Assembly: GCA_000333855.2 (NCBI GenBank)
Contig: CM007315.1
Location: 1,161,753 to 1,225,752 of the forward strand
Length of the DNA stretch: 64,000 nt
Direction: 5' to 3'
Source: Endotrypanum monterogeii
Lineage: Eukaryota > Euglenozoa > Kinetoplastea > Trypanosomatida > Trypanosomatidae
Shown piece after piece: positions 1 through 11,137 of the stretch. A program made the translations under genes and the position numbers. Position 1 is the first letter of the stretch. Every line of letters begins with the position of its first letter. Below the pieces are notes generated by a model, which was given only the letters and a program-made list of their open reading frames with translations, was not told the origin of the DNA and did not search any database.

Positions 1-55
1 TCGTGATAGACATGTTCAATGACTTGACAATCACTGATGTTCATCTCCCCCCCTC

Positions 56-1150
56 TCAATCCTCCAGCACGAAGTCCTCTAGGTCGAGCAATGGCACGAG
101 TTGCTTCACACTGCATATAAGAGACTCATCGACACAGAGAAATGCGCCGTAGTTGTTGAACTCACCACAGTAGTTCGGAGCGGAGAAGACAGTGAGCAGC
201 CTACGCCTTGCAAAGAATTTATATCCCTCTTCCGCCACCTGATGCGCGCGGCAGATAAGGTCGAGGTCCATCGCCTGCGTAAAATGAACCACCACATCCT
301 CGCCGAACGTACACGAGACGCCACGGTCGTTCTCACCAAATCCGCTGATGGAGTCATCGGCAGGGTCCGACCAGAGCAAATCACAGATGAGGCCGCTATC
401 CGGCACGTCCGATGGCCGGAGGATGCGACGAATTTGATCGATGCTGTGCAGCTCCGGACTGAGGCCCCCGTGCATGCAAAGAATGCGTCCGTCGACGAGA
501 CCGGCCACTGGCATGCAGTTAAAGGTGTCGGTGAAGAGCTTCCAGAGCTTGACGCTATACCGGCGCTTGCACTCGTCGAAGAAACCGTAGATGCGATTGA
601 TACTGCTGCTCTCGTGGTTCCCACGGAGGAGAAAAAAGTTTTGGGGAAATAACAGCTTATATGCGAAGAGCAGACAGACGGTCTCCAAGGACTGCTCCCC
701 GCGGTCAACGTAGTCCCCGAGAAAAATGTAGTTGCTCTCGGGGGGGTATCCGCCCAGCTCGAACAGGCGCAACAAATCACTGTACTGACCGTGCACATCA
801 CCGCAGAGGTTCACCGGGGCCTTTATTTCGATCAGCATCGGTTGCGACATGAAAAGCTGCCTCGACTCCATAACCAGGTAGACGACCTCCTCCTCCGTCA
901 TCTCCTCATCCGAGAAATTCGAAGGGCCCCCGATGCGACCACCGTTTCTGAGTTGAGGATAACCGGCAGAGTCGAGCTCGCCGACTTTGAGGGCCGCAGC
1001 CGCTGTTTCCGCCTCGAAGGCCTGGAGGCGTGACTGCCTTACATAGGAAGAGGGAGCACTACTTGTTTCTCTTTTGGGTGCAGCCTTGTTGTGAACTGGG
1101 CTGAGCAGCAACTTGTCAATAATGACCTCTAACTTCGAGCGTACCACCAT
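56..1150 (-). CDS. PP1-type serine/threonine protein phosphatase
   Basis: A 364-residue protein that removes phosphate from Ser/Thr residues using a two-metal site. All PPP-family signatures are visible: GDVHG at 117-121, GDYVDRG at 145-151, RGNHE at 176-180, HGG at 227-229, RAHQV at 301-305 and SAPNYCGEF at 323-331. The last motif and the spacing fit PP1 better than PP2A or PP2B. The first 75 or so residues form an extension rich in Ala, Ser and Lys that ordinary PP1 catalytic subunits of about 300-330 residues do not have. The PP1 strand after SAPNYCGEF reads NNYGAF where most PP1s have DNAGAM. The start is the first ATG of the open frame, and the stop lies 55 bases from the window edge. 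The family call is firm. The subclass, and any partner or location set by the extension, are inference. Confidence 0.93.
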   Translation of the reverse strand: MVVRSKLEVIIDKLLLSPVHNKAAPKRETSSAPSSYVRQSRLQAFEAETAAAALKVGELDSAGYPQLRNGGRIGGPSNFSDEEMTEEEVVYLVMESRQLFMSQPMLIEIKAPVNLCGDVHGQYSDLLRLFELGGYPPESNYIFLGDYVDRGEQSLETVCLLFAYKLLFPQNFFLLRGNHESSSINRIYGFFDECKRRYSVKLWKLFTDTFNCMPVAGLVDGRILCMHGGLSPELHSIDQIRRILRPSDVPDSGLICDLLWSDPADDSISGFGENDRGVSCTFGEDVVVHFTQAMDLDLICRAHQVAEEGYKFFARRRLLTVFSAPNYCGEFNNYGAFLCVDESLICSVKQLVPLLDLEDFVLED

Positions 1151-2404
1151 TGCTGCGCAGCTGAAGTATCGAGTTATCCGACCAATGATATATATTTTTT
1201 TTCCACTGCTCGCCCTCTTCTCTCTCCCTCGCTATCCGTTTATGTGTGTGACACGTGGACAGGCGGAACCGAATTCCCAACGAACACAGTTGAGGGTACA
1301 AGTACGGAGGAGCAAGACGAGCAAAAGCAAGAGTGAGTTAAGGAGAGACAACGCGTGGAAGAACTTCTTTTTTTTATTTGCATTTTATCTGACACGATGT
1401 GGCTGACAGGCGTCAGTGTGCATGTACTCTGCGAATGTATATATATATATGTATATATGTGTGTGCGTTTGTGTTACAGTTAACGCAGACAGGAGAAAAT
1501 AAGGAACAGGTCCACGGAGGGAGAGACAAAGAAGAAAAGAGGGGAAGAGGGGAAGAGGGGCAATGATGTGGGTGATCCGAAAAGGTGAGCATGCGCACAT
1601 AGAAAAAGGAAGATATATATTGGGATAAAGGGAGGGTTAACAAACAGACTGGTGGATCTGTGACGTTCTTCTCTTCCTTTATACCGACGTTGCGCAGAAA
1701 GACAACGGGGCAGTGAGCACGATGTATTTTTTTCCTATACATCAAGTATGAGAGACGTACCACTAAAATAATTAAAGGACAGCAGTATGGACTATTTTTT
1801 TTTTTTTGTGTGTGTGTGACGGAGCGACTGGAGGGTGGGTGCTCCAAGTGTGACGGGCACCACCACCACCCCTTTCTCTTCCCAGCCTCTTCCCCTAAGC
1901 AGGGAGCTATATATATATATATATAGAAAACATCAAAGAACCACACAAGGAGGCGTCCTCTCTCCTCCACAGCACCGAAAGGGCAGAAAAAAAAATGGGA
2001 CATTGAAGTTTGTCGAAAGAGAGGTGGAGGGCAGTACGCCGCTGTGATTCGTCACTCTTTTTGAGGGTGAAGGGCGCGATCACCAGGCAGAAAAAAAAAA
2101 AAAGCTCAACGCACGAGCCCAGCCCCCACAAGAATGACACAGGCGTTCGGTTCTTGGCGAAGCACCTGCAGTTTTCCACCCCCAGCGGGAGATTTTGTTT
2201 TTACATTATTTTTTTTCTTCTGTGCCCTGCTAAATTCCACACCCAGAGGTATCAGGAGGCGCACGGACATAGAGAGACGTTTAACATCAGCGAATTATTC
2301 TGTGAGCCAACTGTACAGACGCGCCAGTTGATCGCATACGCCCTCACCCTCACCCCCGCCGCCATCGTCTTTTCTACTTTCCCTCCGTCTCGCCGTTGGT
2401 TACA
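1151..2404. other. Intergenic region, no gene seen
   Basis: Contains short TA runs near 1436-1460 and 1912-1925, a T run followed by GT near 1795-1818 and several A-rich runs. It should hold the 5' leader of the phosphatase and the 3' UTR of the flavoprotein gene. No frame shows convincing protein-like sequence. Confidence 0.7.
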
Positions 2405-3961
2405 CTACATTTTCTCCCCAGGTGTCCAACTCTTTACAGAGACTCCATCCACCACGTCCGGGGGCAACGCGCTGCGACCGACGAGCATCGCTGCGCAGTC
2501 TATCAGCCCTGCCACGAGCGAAGGGTACGCAGGATTGTGCTTCAGCATCGTGTACACGGACTCCTTGTTTCGGATTGGCAAGGAGGCCACCTCTACGACA
2601 GATCCAGCGTGCGGCCCCACAGCGCGTACGCCGAGGATTCTCTTCTCACGATTATTGGACACAATCATCTTCACAAAACCATCCTTTGCTCCCATTACGA
2701 TGGAGCGCATCAGGTGCTTATTCTCAATCTTTGCAACAAGGTAGCCGATACCCTCCTCACGGCACTGCTGCTCATTGAGGCCAATGGCTGCAACCTCGTT
2801 CTCCAAAAACATGTTGGTGGCAATATTAGTAAGGACCGTCGGACTAACCGCCAGCTTGGGAGCGGTGCCAAACATGCTGTCGATCACCGCCCGCCCGGCC
2901 GTTAGGGCGGTGCCCGCCGTCCGCTGCAGCCCTGTGGCGTCACCGATGCAGTAGATGTGCTTGTACGGTTTGCATCGACTGTAGAAATCGCACTGAAGCC
3001 TCCCGTTTTCGATCTGCATCTTCGTATTTTCCAAGCCAAGAGTTTCGAGGTTTGGCCGGCGTCCGACTGCCACCATCGCCCGCTCGACGTTGTAGGTCTC
3101 GATTTCGCCAGTGCAAACATTCCGCACCGAGTACTGGCAGTCCGCCTCACCCGCCTCCAAGTCAAAGAGTCGGCAATCATGGTGAATGACGACACCGCGG
3201 CGGATGAGGTTACGCTGTACATACATCGCCACGTCTTCGTCCTCGTTCGGTAAAATGCGGGCGGCCTTGTCCACCAGGTACACCTTGGTGCGCCCCAACT
3301 TGGCATACATCGACGCCACCTCGCACCCCGTTGCCCCTGCACCCACCACGACCATACTCGACGGTATGGAGAGACGAAAGAGATCGGTGGAGTTCACGAT
3401 GCGGGTGCGGTCACACTTGGCTAACACGTGGCCGCGCGGGTTGGAGCCAGTGGCAATGATAATGTGATCGGCCTGTATCGAGCGATACTCACCAGACCCC
3501 TCGGTGTGGATGTCAACTTCGTTGGGACTGGCGAACGCTGCCTTTCCCTCAATAAGCTTCACCCCGGTTGCCTTCAGCAAAGCACGATATTCGCGCTCCT
3601 TCTCAACGCACGTTTTCTGGAGAAGTTGTGTGATACGCTCGCTCGGGATGCCGCTGACCATACGATGGACTTCAGCCGGGTCGAGCAATTCCTTAGAAAA
3701 ATCCGGGCCACTCAGGGAAGCCGCGAAGTCGGCGATTTCCCAAAGCATAGTGGACGGCACGGTGCCGCTCCACAGGTCCGTGCCACCGACGTGGCGAGCC
3801 TCAATGATACAGACCGATTTCCCGTAGTCGACGGCGCGCATCGCCGCCGCGATGCCCCCAGGCCCCCCTCCGATGATGCAAACATCAACTCGTGGAAACG
3901 CGGCGGCGCTCCGCAGCACGGGAAAGGGGACATTAAAACGCACCGAAGACCTGAGAAACAT
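2405..3961 (-). CDS. Dihydrolipoamide dehydrogenase/soluble transhydrogenase-like flavoprotein, copy 1
   Basis: A 518-residue FAD- and NAD(P)-binding oxidoreductase of the pyridine nucleotide-disulfide family. The FAD dinucleotide fold is at 31-36 (GGGPGG), the NAD(P) fold at 207-212 (GAGATG), and a second FAD contact reads IGDATG. A basic hydrophobic N-terminus (MFLRSSVRFN) suggests mitochondrial import. The redox disulfide normally seen as GGTCLNVGC is here GGTDLWSGT, with Asp62 and Thr67 where the two Cys should be. The C-terminal catalytic His region reads AYPS instead of HPT. Lipoamide chemistry is therefore not expected. The pattern matches SthA-type soluble transhydrogenases, which also lack the Cys pair and carry Tyr at the His position. 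The next gene is a tandem paralogue with the same losses. Fold is certain; reaction is inferred. Confidence 0.9.
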   Translation of the reverse strand: MFLRSSVRFNVPFPVLRSAAAFPRVDVCIIGGGPGGIAAAMRAVDYGKSVCIIEARHVGGTDLWSGTVPSTMLWEIADFAASLSGPDFSKELLDPAEVHRMVSGIPSERITQLLQKTCVEKEREYRALLKATGVKLIEGKAAFASPNEVDIHTEGSGEYRSIQADHIIIATGSNPRGHVLAKCDRTRIVNSTDLFRLSIPSSMVVVGAGATGCEVASMYAKLGRTKVYLVDKAARILPNEDEDVAMYVQRNLIRRGVVIHHDCRLFDLEAGEADCQYSVRNVCTGEIETYNVERAMVAVGRRPNLETLGLENTKMQIENGRLQCDFYSRCKPYKHIYCIGDATGLQRTAGTALTAGRAVIDSMFGTAPKLAVSPTVLTNIATNMFLENEVAAIGLNEQQCREEGIGYLVAKIENKHLMRSIVMGAKDGFVKMIVSNNREKRILGVRAVGPHAGSVVEVASLPIRNKESVYTMLKHNPAYPSLVAGLIDCAAMLVGRSALPPDVVDGVSVKSWTPGEKM

Positions 3962-5313
3962 CTTTTTTGTTGATACTTACATACACAAATACATATATAT
4001 ATATATATATATATGTATTTGTATATATATCTTGTCTGAGTGTGGTTGGTGACTAGTGAATGGAAAGGAAGAAACAAAAATGTTTTGAAAAAAAAAGGGA
4101 AACAAGGGGAGCGGTGGATGCTGCGAGATATAGAAAAAAAGAGAAATGGTCACAGCATTCAAAGGAGCCCAGGAAGGAGGAGCAGAACGGCTATAAGTAT
4201 GAGGGGGGGGGGGGCCTACTCTGCTCTCTGCCCCCTGTGTTGCCCAGGATCCCGTCTGGCAAGCAGGCAGCAAAAAGGGAGGGGAGAGAAGGAGAGGGGA
4301 ACACCAACAAACAAACAAACAAAAAGCAAACAACACTCAATGTATGAGCTACAACGAAAATGGGGGACGGGGAAGAGGAGAATTTGGGAGGCAATTTCAG
4401 GTAAGTTTTTTTGTTTTTTTTTTTGTTGTGTGTGTGGGGCCTGGACGATATTCTCGGGGCCTTCAAGGGCACCCAAATGGATTACCCCTTTTTGTGTATT
4501 TCCTCGGCCCCTTGAACGGTGCCGTGCAAACACATTTGTGCAGAGCCCAGCAGTGCAGGGCTAGACGAACATTAGCTCATTGTGTATTGCAAGGCGTCCG
4601 TGCAAACGCCTTTTTGATGTGAACTCAATGGATCGAGCACAGCGTCTGCTCAAAGCTCCAGGTACCCCTTCTGATTCATGGAGTGACCCCTCCGCCTCCT
4701 CTCGACAGCTGCTTCTGCTGTTCTGGGTGCCGTCACGTGGAGCGTGTCTCAAAGTTGCCTGGGCCCCCCCCCCTACAGAACAGTAGATGGACAACGCCAC
4801 ATGAGGTGTGCTTGGGCAGTATAGATCCTTTCATCATCCCGTACGTAATACAGACATGTCCGCCATTGAAAATCACCTCGACACAACGCGTTCCAGAAGT
4901 TGGCTGCTGTCGCCAACATGAATATACAGCTCAGACTACACTACGCCGCAGATCATCCGTCCTATCCACACGCGGAAGTGACTCGGCCTCAGCAGGTGAA
5001 GATAGACCGTTATGGCCTCCGTACACGCTCGCAGCATTGAGGGCCCTCCCCCGCCCTTTCTACCTGACAGCCCTCCACAATTTGAAGATGCACCGTTGCT
5101 CCTCCCCCTACTCAGACATGGAAAAAAAAAAAAGACGGGACTGGTGAAGGAGGATACGGGGAAAAAACAATCACCGCCACCCCCACCCCTGTTGTACCAG
5201 AGAAACGGAGGGGGGAGGTAAGAGGAATAAGAGGAGTCGACATGAGCAAGATTATGACCCCGAGGTCGATTGCGAATGTGTTTGCATACATGCAACTGGA
5301 GTACCATCCTCGA

Positions 5314-5347
<34 letters not shown>

Positions 5348-5410
5348 CATCGTAGCAGGGGATGCCCCACAGCCGTCCGCGTTTACGGCTCATACCTGCC
5401 TCAGACAGGA
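3962..5410. other. Intergenic region between the two flavoprotein genes
   Basis: Holds a TA run (3991-4031), G and A homopolymers, a less repetitive stretch at about 4440-5040 with no convincing reading frame, and a CA run at 5316-5345. A small stem-loop followed by five T lies at 4591-4615 on the plus strand. The region must supply the 5' end of copy 1 and the 3' UTR of copy 2. Confidence 0.65.
5316..5345. repeat. (CA)n microsatellite
   Basis: About 15 uninterrupted CA units just downstream of the second flavoprotein stop codon, within its probable 3' UTR. Confidence 0.95.
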
Positions 5411-7054
5411 TTAATTGGGCCCAACGCCGGTGCCCTTACCTTTGTAAACCACTCCCCTGCCCATATCTGTCGGAATCCATTTCGTGAGCTTGACGCCGCA
5501 CGCCGTCTTCGCATGCGGGTGTGCCGGGCGGTCGAGGATGCAGCGCAAACACTCCTGAAAGGCCTGAGAAACAGCCGGATATGCGGTCAGACGCCCCGCA
5601 AGGTCGAAGACTGTCTGGCGATTTTGGATGGCTAGTGAAGCAATATCCACGAGGGTGCTCGCATTCATGCCCACCGCCCGCACGCCGAGAATGCGCTGCT
5701 CTGGATCGTTGGTGACAATAATCTTTACGAAGCCTTGAGTGTTAGCAGCAGCCACAGCACGGCTCACGACCTCGTAACTGTAACGGGCCGCAATATAAGC
5801 AATGCCTTTCTTCCGGCACTGCGACTCGTTGTACCCGACAGAGGCGACAGCGCGACTCAGGAAGGCAATGCTAGACATCGTCTCTGTCAAGCTCGGCACG
5901 ACCCTCGGCGTTGTGCCGTAGATGTAGTCCACGGCGAGCTTTGCCTGTGTTTCGCCCATACTGACCAGCTGCATACGCGTAGCAGCATCACCAACAGCGA
6001 AAATGTGCGGTGTCCCGATACACTGGCCGAACTCATTCACATGTATGTGACTGCCGCGCGTCTTGAGGGTGGTGTTCTCGATACCGAGGTCGGAGTAGTC
6101 CGGAACACGACCCACCGAGATGAGCGCGCGTTCCACCTGGAAGGTTGTCAGCTTCCGCGTGGTACGATCCATTATAGTGTACTGGACGCCGGAGTGCGGC
6201 GTGGGGTTTCCCGGATGCCGCGCCAACGCCTCCTCGTCCGTCTCCTCCCACGGCTGCATATCGTACAGGTCCGAGTTGTGGTGAACGACCACACCAGCGC
6301 GGGTCATGCCCTCTGCAATCATCTGCACAATGTCTGGGTCTTCCGATGGGAGAATGTGCGAGGCCTTATCGATGATCGATACCTTCGTCTTGCCAAGACC
6401 ACCAATGATGTTGGCGAACTCGCAGCCGATGACACCAGCCCCGACGATCACCAAACTCTTCGGCAGCGGTGCTTGCATGATGTGATCGGAGGTCATAACC
6501 AGCTTTCCGTCGGCTTCCACGAAGGGGTGCGCTCGTGGCTTTGACCCCGTAGCGATGATAAAATAGTCTGCCGTGATGCTTCGGTAGACCTTTGTCAGTC
6601 GGTTGTGGCATTGGATCTCGCTGTTGCTGCTGAAGGACGCCTTGCCAAAGACGAGCTCCACGTTCGGTGAAGCCGTGAGTGCTGACCGGATCTGCTCCTC
6701 GCGGATGTGACTGACTGTTCCCATTGATCGCCGCATCTTCGCCTCGTCCATTTCAAAGTAGTCGTCGAGACTCACGCCGTAGAGGCGTTTGGCCGCCTTA
6801 CCACGGAGCTTAGACATCGCATTCGAGTACTCCCACATCGTCTTGGACTGCAACGCACCGTTCCACAAATCACAGCCGCCAATTCGTGTCTTCTCAACGA
6901 TGCAAACACGCTTGTTGTAGTCAGCCGCTCGAAGTGCCGCAGCAACGCCGGCAGGGCCACTGCCAATAACGCAAACATCGAAGTGCGTCTTGTCCTGCGA
7001 GGCAGCTGTCCAAGCCCGAGGGCGGTTGAAGGTGCGGAAGGTGAGACGCAGCAT
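5411..7054 (-). CDS. Dihydrolipoamide dehydrogenase/soluble transhydrogenase-like flavoprotein, copy 2
   Basis: A 547-residue paralogue of the preceding gene, same strand and tandem. It has the FAD fold GSGPAG at 31-36, an NAD(P) fold GAGVIG and a second FAD contact VGDAAT. The disulfide region reads GGCDLWNGA: Asp62 and Ala67 replace the active cysteines, and the remaining Cys61 is one place out of register. The C-terminal His is again Tyr (AYPA). The frame stays open upstream through a CA/TG run to an ATG at 7150, but a pyrimidine tract and AG at 7098-7099 lie between, so the mRNA should begin inside that stretch. The ATG at 7054, followed by MLRLTFRTFNRPRA, a good mitochondrial presequence, is the better start. 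Probable mitochondrial NAD(P)-linked flavoprotein; substrate unknown. Confidence 0.9.
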   Translation of the reverse strand: MLRLTFRTFNRPRAWTAASQDKTHFDVCVIGSGPAGVAAALRAADYNKRVCIVEKTRIGGCDLWNGALQSKTMWEYSNAMSKLRGKAAKRLYGVSLDDYFEMDEAKMRRSMGTVSHIREEQIRSALTASPNVELVFGKASFSSNSEIQCHNRLTKVYRSITADYFIIATGSKPRAHPFVEADGKLVMTSDHIMQAPLPKSLVIVGAGVIGCEFANIIGGLGKTKVSIIDKASHILPSEDPDIVQMIAEGMTRAGVVVHHNSDLYDMQPWEETDEEALARHPGNPTPHSGVQYTIMDRTTRKLTTFQVERALISVGRVPDYSDLGIENTTLKTRGSHIHVNEFGQCIGTPHIFAVGDAATRMQLVSMGETQAKLAVDYIYGTTPRVVPSLTETMSSIAFLSRAVASVGYNESQCRKKGIAYIAARYSYEVVSRAVAAANTQGFVKIIVTNDPEQRILGVRAVGMNASTLVDIASLAIQNRQTVFDLAGRLTAYPAVSQAFQECLRCILDRPAHPHAKTACGVKLTKWIPTDMGRGVVYKGKGTGVGPN

Positions 7055-7097
7055 GGCGAGTATACAAGAAAAGGAGAGAAATCGAAAGCAGACCAAT

Positions 7098-7099
7098 CT
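7098..7099 (-). promoter_or_regulatory. Probable spliced-leader acceptor (AG)
   Basis: On the minus strand a pyrimidine-rich tract of about 20 bases (7100-7120) ends in AG here. This gives a 5' UTR of about 43 nt and decides for the ATG at 7054 against the upstream in-frame ATG. Confidence 0.55.
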
Positions 7100-7843
7100 C
7101 GAAGAAGAAAGGAAGGAAATCCCAGCCGTGACAACAACACACACACACACACAAAAAAAAAAAAAAGATGTGGATTAACAGGAGACCAATAGATCACAGC
7201 AGAACAGTCTGAGAAGAGAAGAAGATGGCAGCGAGAAAAAAAACTCGATTTAGATAAGATGACCACGAATGGTTGAATAAATGAAACTGTACAGCAACGA
7301 AACGGGGTAGAGTGTGATCAAGGCGACCTCACGTGCCAGGTAGAAGAGGGCAGCCTCGACAAGCACCACGGAGCACCTAGAGAGATCCTTTATAAATATA
7401 TTTATATTGTATATTTATAAAACCGTTTGGGTTTTTTTAATAGAAAAGTGTGATGGTGAAAAGGAGAGAAGCATGTACACAAAAGAAGTAGTTTGTGTGT
7501 TCGTTTGTGTCTATATATATACATATATGTATAATATTCTCGGTCTCCAAAACCCTCCCGATGCTGTGCGTGGGACCACACTAGATGCTAGGATAATGCT
7601 GAGGGTCAACAAGGGTTAAGGCGTGAGTGTGTGTGAGCAGCTCTACCCGAAGCGCCTCGGGGTAATAGCCAAAAAGATCAAGTGAGGATCGTGAAGAATT
7701 CTTCACATTTCTTTGAGTCAAGGGGGGGGATAAAATAAAAATAAAATAAAATAAAAAAAGAGAAAACGGCACAAAGTCATGCGATGTAGTAAAGTACAGC
7801 CAAAAGGGGGCGGAGTGGAGAGAAGAAATAGATACATGAAGGG

Positions 7844-7881
<38 letters not shown>

Positions 7882-7883
7882 GT

Positions 7884-8197
7884 AAAGGAGCGGCCCAGAA
7901 GTGTTGTGGGAAGACGAGCGAAATGAGAAAGGTGAAATGCGATGATCCCACGTGTTTTTTTTTTCCGCCCCAAGAACTCATTCCGTTGCCGTCGCGCATT
8001 GAAGAAGGGATCGAGAAACACGTTCCATACCGACTGCAGAGATGGAAAAAAAAAACATTGCGAAAATTTATCAAAAGAAATTCTCACGGGTCATCTCTCT
8101 CCCACAGAAAATGGGTAATTATAACATAAAAGTGCACCCTAACCTCGTCACCATGAAAGGTGCGAAGACAGATCGGGATCATTTCCTTCTGTATTTT
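7884..8197. repeat. Left copy of a duplicated block next to the N gap
   Basis: A stretch of about 314 bases nearly identical to 8344-8656. I count only a few differences: one base in a GAAATGAGAAAGG/GAAATGCGAAAGG segment, one A in a poly-A run, and the first bases after the TA run. The copy stops inside a T run exactly at the Ns. Confidence 0.9.
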
Positions 8198-8207
8198 NNN
8201 NNNNNNN
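8198..8207. other. Assembly gap (10 Ns)
   Basis: Ten unknown bases. The sequence just after it (8208-8300) looks like an error-rich version of 7779-7850: same order of short words, with many small indels, ending in the same TA run. Confidence 0.95.
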
Positions 8208-8306
8208 CGAAACGTAACGACTAGACGACGTAGTAGTAAAGTAACGTAACGACGAAACGGGAACGGGACGGTAGGAGGAGAAGAAGTAAGATACATAGAG
8301 GAGGTA

Positions 8307-8342
<36 letters not shown>

Positions 8343-8343
8343 C

Positions 8344-8656
8344 AAAGGAGCGGCCCAGAAGTGTTGTGGGAAGACGAGCGAAATGCGAAAGGTGAAATGC
8401 GATGATCCCACGTGTTTTTTTTTTCCGCCCCAAGAACTCATTCCGTTGCCGTCGCGCATTGAAGAAGGGATCGAGAAACACGTTCCATACCGACTGCAGA
8501 GATGGAAAAAAAAACATTGCGAAAATTTATCAAAAGAAATTCTCACGGGTCATCTCTCTCCCACAGAAAATGGGTAATTATAACATAAAAGTGCACCCTA
8601 ACCTCGTCACCATGAAAGGTGCGAAGACAGATCGGGATCATTTCCTTCTGTATTTT
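8344..8656. repeat. Right copy of the duplicated block
   Basis: Matches 7884-8197 almost base for base, then continues through the T run into unique sequence. This is the copy joined to the downstream contig. Confidence 0.9.
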
Positions 8657-10339
8657 TTTTTTGGTTTGCATGAGATAAGAAAGACAGTAGTCTCCATCGT
8701 ATTAAGGTTTGAAAGAAAAAAGAGGCAGCAACAAATGTGCCTGCAATGGAAAGTATCAATCCTACATTGAAGAAAATCGCAAATATAAGCAGATGCAGCT
8801 GCCAACACAGTAGCTGTACAAGATAGATCAAGAAACAGCACATAAAAAAAAAGCAGACAACACAGACATACGCACACACACACACAAAAAAAAAAAAAAG
8901 AAAGCGAGAGCGAAAGCGAGAGAAAGAAAAGAGTATCCCTGTGAATCTCTGGAAACCTTTTTGGAGTCCCGCACGCACACGAAACAAATCGACAGAACGT
9001 GAAAAGAAACGCCGGGCGGACACGGTGGAATCGAGACACATACAGAAAAGAGCGGCGATCTCTACAATAAAATGAAAAAAAAACTGCATATAAAACCAAA
9101 TAGGGGGAATACAAGGGAATTAGATCCACACACATGGAAAGAAGAATGGGCCGGCGGGGGAGAGGAGAGGTTAACAAATGCACAATGAAACTGCTTCCGA
9201 ACACTTCGCCTGGGAAGGGAAAAAAGCAGAGAAAGAGGATGCGACCACAGCCGCCACACAAGCGTAGACGGGATGAAAAAAAAAAAGCGAGAATCTAAAG
9301 AGAAAAAGTGTAACAAACATATTTATATACGTGCATATATAGATTATATATATATATATATATATATATACATGAAGAGGAGAATACTAAAAAATGTGAG
9401 AGCCCTGGAACGTGTCCCGCTCGTGTGGCCTTCCCCCCCCCTTCTTCGGAATTGGAGTCCATGCCTTCACAAAGCAAGAACACACAAATAAAAAAATGTC
9501 GCACAAAAAATCCTTGGTATAACACACACTTGAGGATATTGGTAAAGGAGACGAGGAAGAGGAGGGGGAGAAAAAAAGGACAGCATTTTTCTGTTGATGT
9601 GATGCAGTCAAAGCAGTACAATACAATAATAATAATAATAATAAGAGAAACGAAAAAAAAAAACTCAAGGTACAATGGCAAAAAACAATTGAGAATAAAA
9701 ACCTCGAATAGAAAAATGAGCCCATCCGTGTGCGTACATCTGTGAGTCTCTCGCTATCTGTGCGTGTGTGTGTGTGCAGCTTCCTTCCTCCGTCCCCATT
9801 TTTGTTTCTCCTTTTTACATCTGACCAGCGCTGGAAATATGCACGCAACAGCCAACAATAATAATAATAATAAAAAGAAGAGGTACGCAGCGGGAGAATG
9901 AAGTAGATAAATGTGTTGCTGCTGGAGGAGAGAATGAGTAAGTAATGTGTAACAGACGCAAATGTGTGCCGACGTTAGAATGCAAAATGAAAGCTAAAAC
10001 AATAATAATAATATAATATTTCTGTGTAGTGTTAGAACGTAGATATCTCGAGTGGTGAAGGAAGAGGTGAAGCACCGGACGAGGGCAGCTTCTCTTCTGG
10101 TGTGGTGAGCTGAAGATTGCGCAGGGGATGGGAAGGATGGAATCGTTAGTTCTCGAGTACAGCCTCACCAGCCTCGCGCTGTCACAGAAGCCTTCCCCCC
10201 TCCCTCCCTCCCTCACTGCCCAATGGGCTAGAAATCTCATATGCTCCCTCCCCCCCCCCAACAGTTCAAAACACACACAAAAAAAAAGATGCATTACAGT
10301 AGCAGCACATAGCGCGCTGATAATACGAAAAACATACCA

Positions 10340-10383
<44 letters not shown>
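10340..10383. repeat. (AAT)n microsatellite
   Basis: About 14 AAT units. Shorter runs of the same triplet lie at about 9626-9644, 9857-9874 and 10001-10016. Confidence 0.95.
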
Positions 10384-10384
<1 letters not shown>

Positions 10385-10588
10385 GAGAAAGAGGAGAAGA
10401 AGAAATCAAAAAGAAGGGAAGAGAACCAGGGGGGAGGAGGATACGCTCCGTGTGCACATACATGTAAGCATTTCGTAACGTCACATCCACAAGCATGGGA
10501 AACAACAATAAAATATTGCGAATGTAAATGAAAAATGGAGTGCTTTTATTTCTCAATCCTTCTCCCCACCCACCTGTACCAACACATG

Positions 10589-10591
<3 letters not shown>

Positions 10592-10624
<33 letters not shown>
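10592..10624. repeat. (CA)n microsatellite
   Basis: About 16 uninterrupted CA units in intergenic sequence. Confidence 0.95.
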
Positions 10625-10626
<2 letters not shown>

Positions 10627-11137
10627 AAGAAAAAAGGAGTCAAAAGGGGAAAAATCAGAAAAACACCACCAGCGCCTCGCATACGAAGAGGTTCCCTTCT
10701 TATCGGCTGGTATAGCAACAAAACATGGGACAACGTTTCACATCGTTATTATTATGATTATTATGATACCCCTTACCCTTTGCTCCAGACGTCTCTGGTG
10801 GATCAAAACAAAACAATCACGTCACGGTCTGCTGCCCACTCCTCCCTAATTTGGATGTTGATGGACGCGCTCGAGTGTGGAGAGGGAAGATAGGGAGGGA
10901 GAAGAGACCAGAGGGGAATTACCTCCTCCTCCCCCCCCTCGTCGCTAATATAGAGTGATCGAATGGAACAAAAAAAAAAAAAACAAGTGGCAACACCGTC
11001 AACAACTAAATATATCCAGGCGAGCATACTGTTTCCTTTCCCCACCTTGCTCCGTTTCTTGTTGCTATTTTTTTTGCATCATCTACGGGTTGGCAGCAGA
11101 AGCCTTTTTTTTTTTTTTGATTCATGATTTGTTTCGC

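Larger units (their letters stand above)
7055..11137. other. 4.1-kb intergenic region with assembly gap and many microsatellites
   Basis: No frame on either strand reads like a protein. It holds TA runs (7848-7878, 8309-8339, 9344-9370), several AAT runs between 9626 and 10383, a CA run (10592-10624), a 10-N gap and a duplicated block around it. It must include the 5' leader of the second flavoprotein mRNA and the long 3' UTR of the next gene. Confidence 0.7.

Noticed and set aside
4591..4615. Stem-loop AAGGCGT/ACGCCTT followed by five T, resembling a terminator or the 3' end of a small pol III RNA
   Set aside because: The stem is only 7 bp, there is no recognisable RNA upstream, and it is on the strand opposite to all neighbouring genes. 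Chance is likely.
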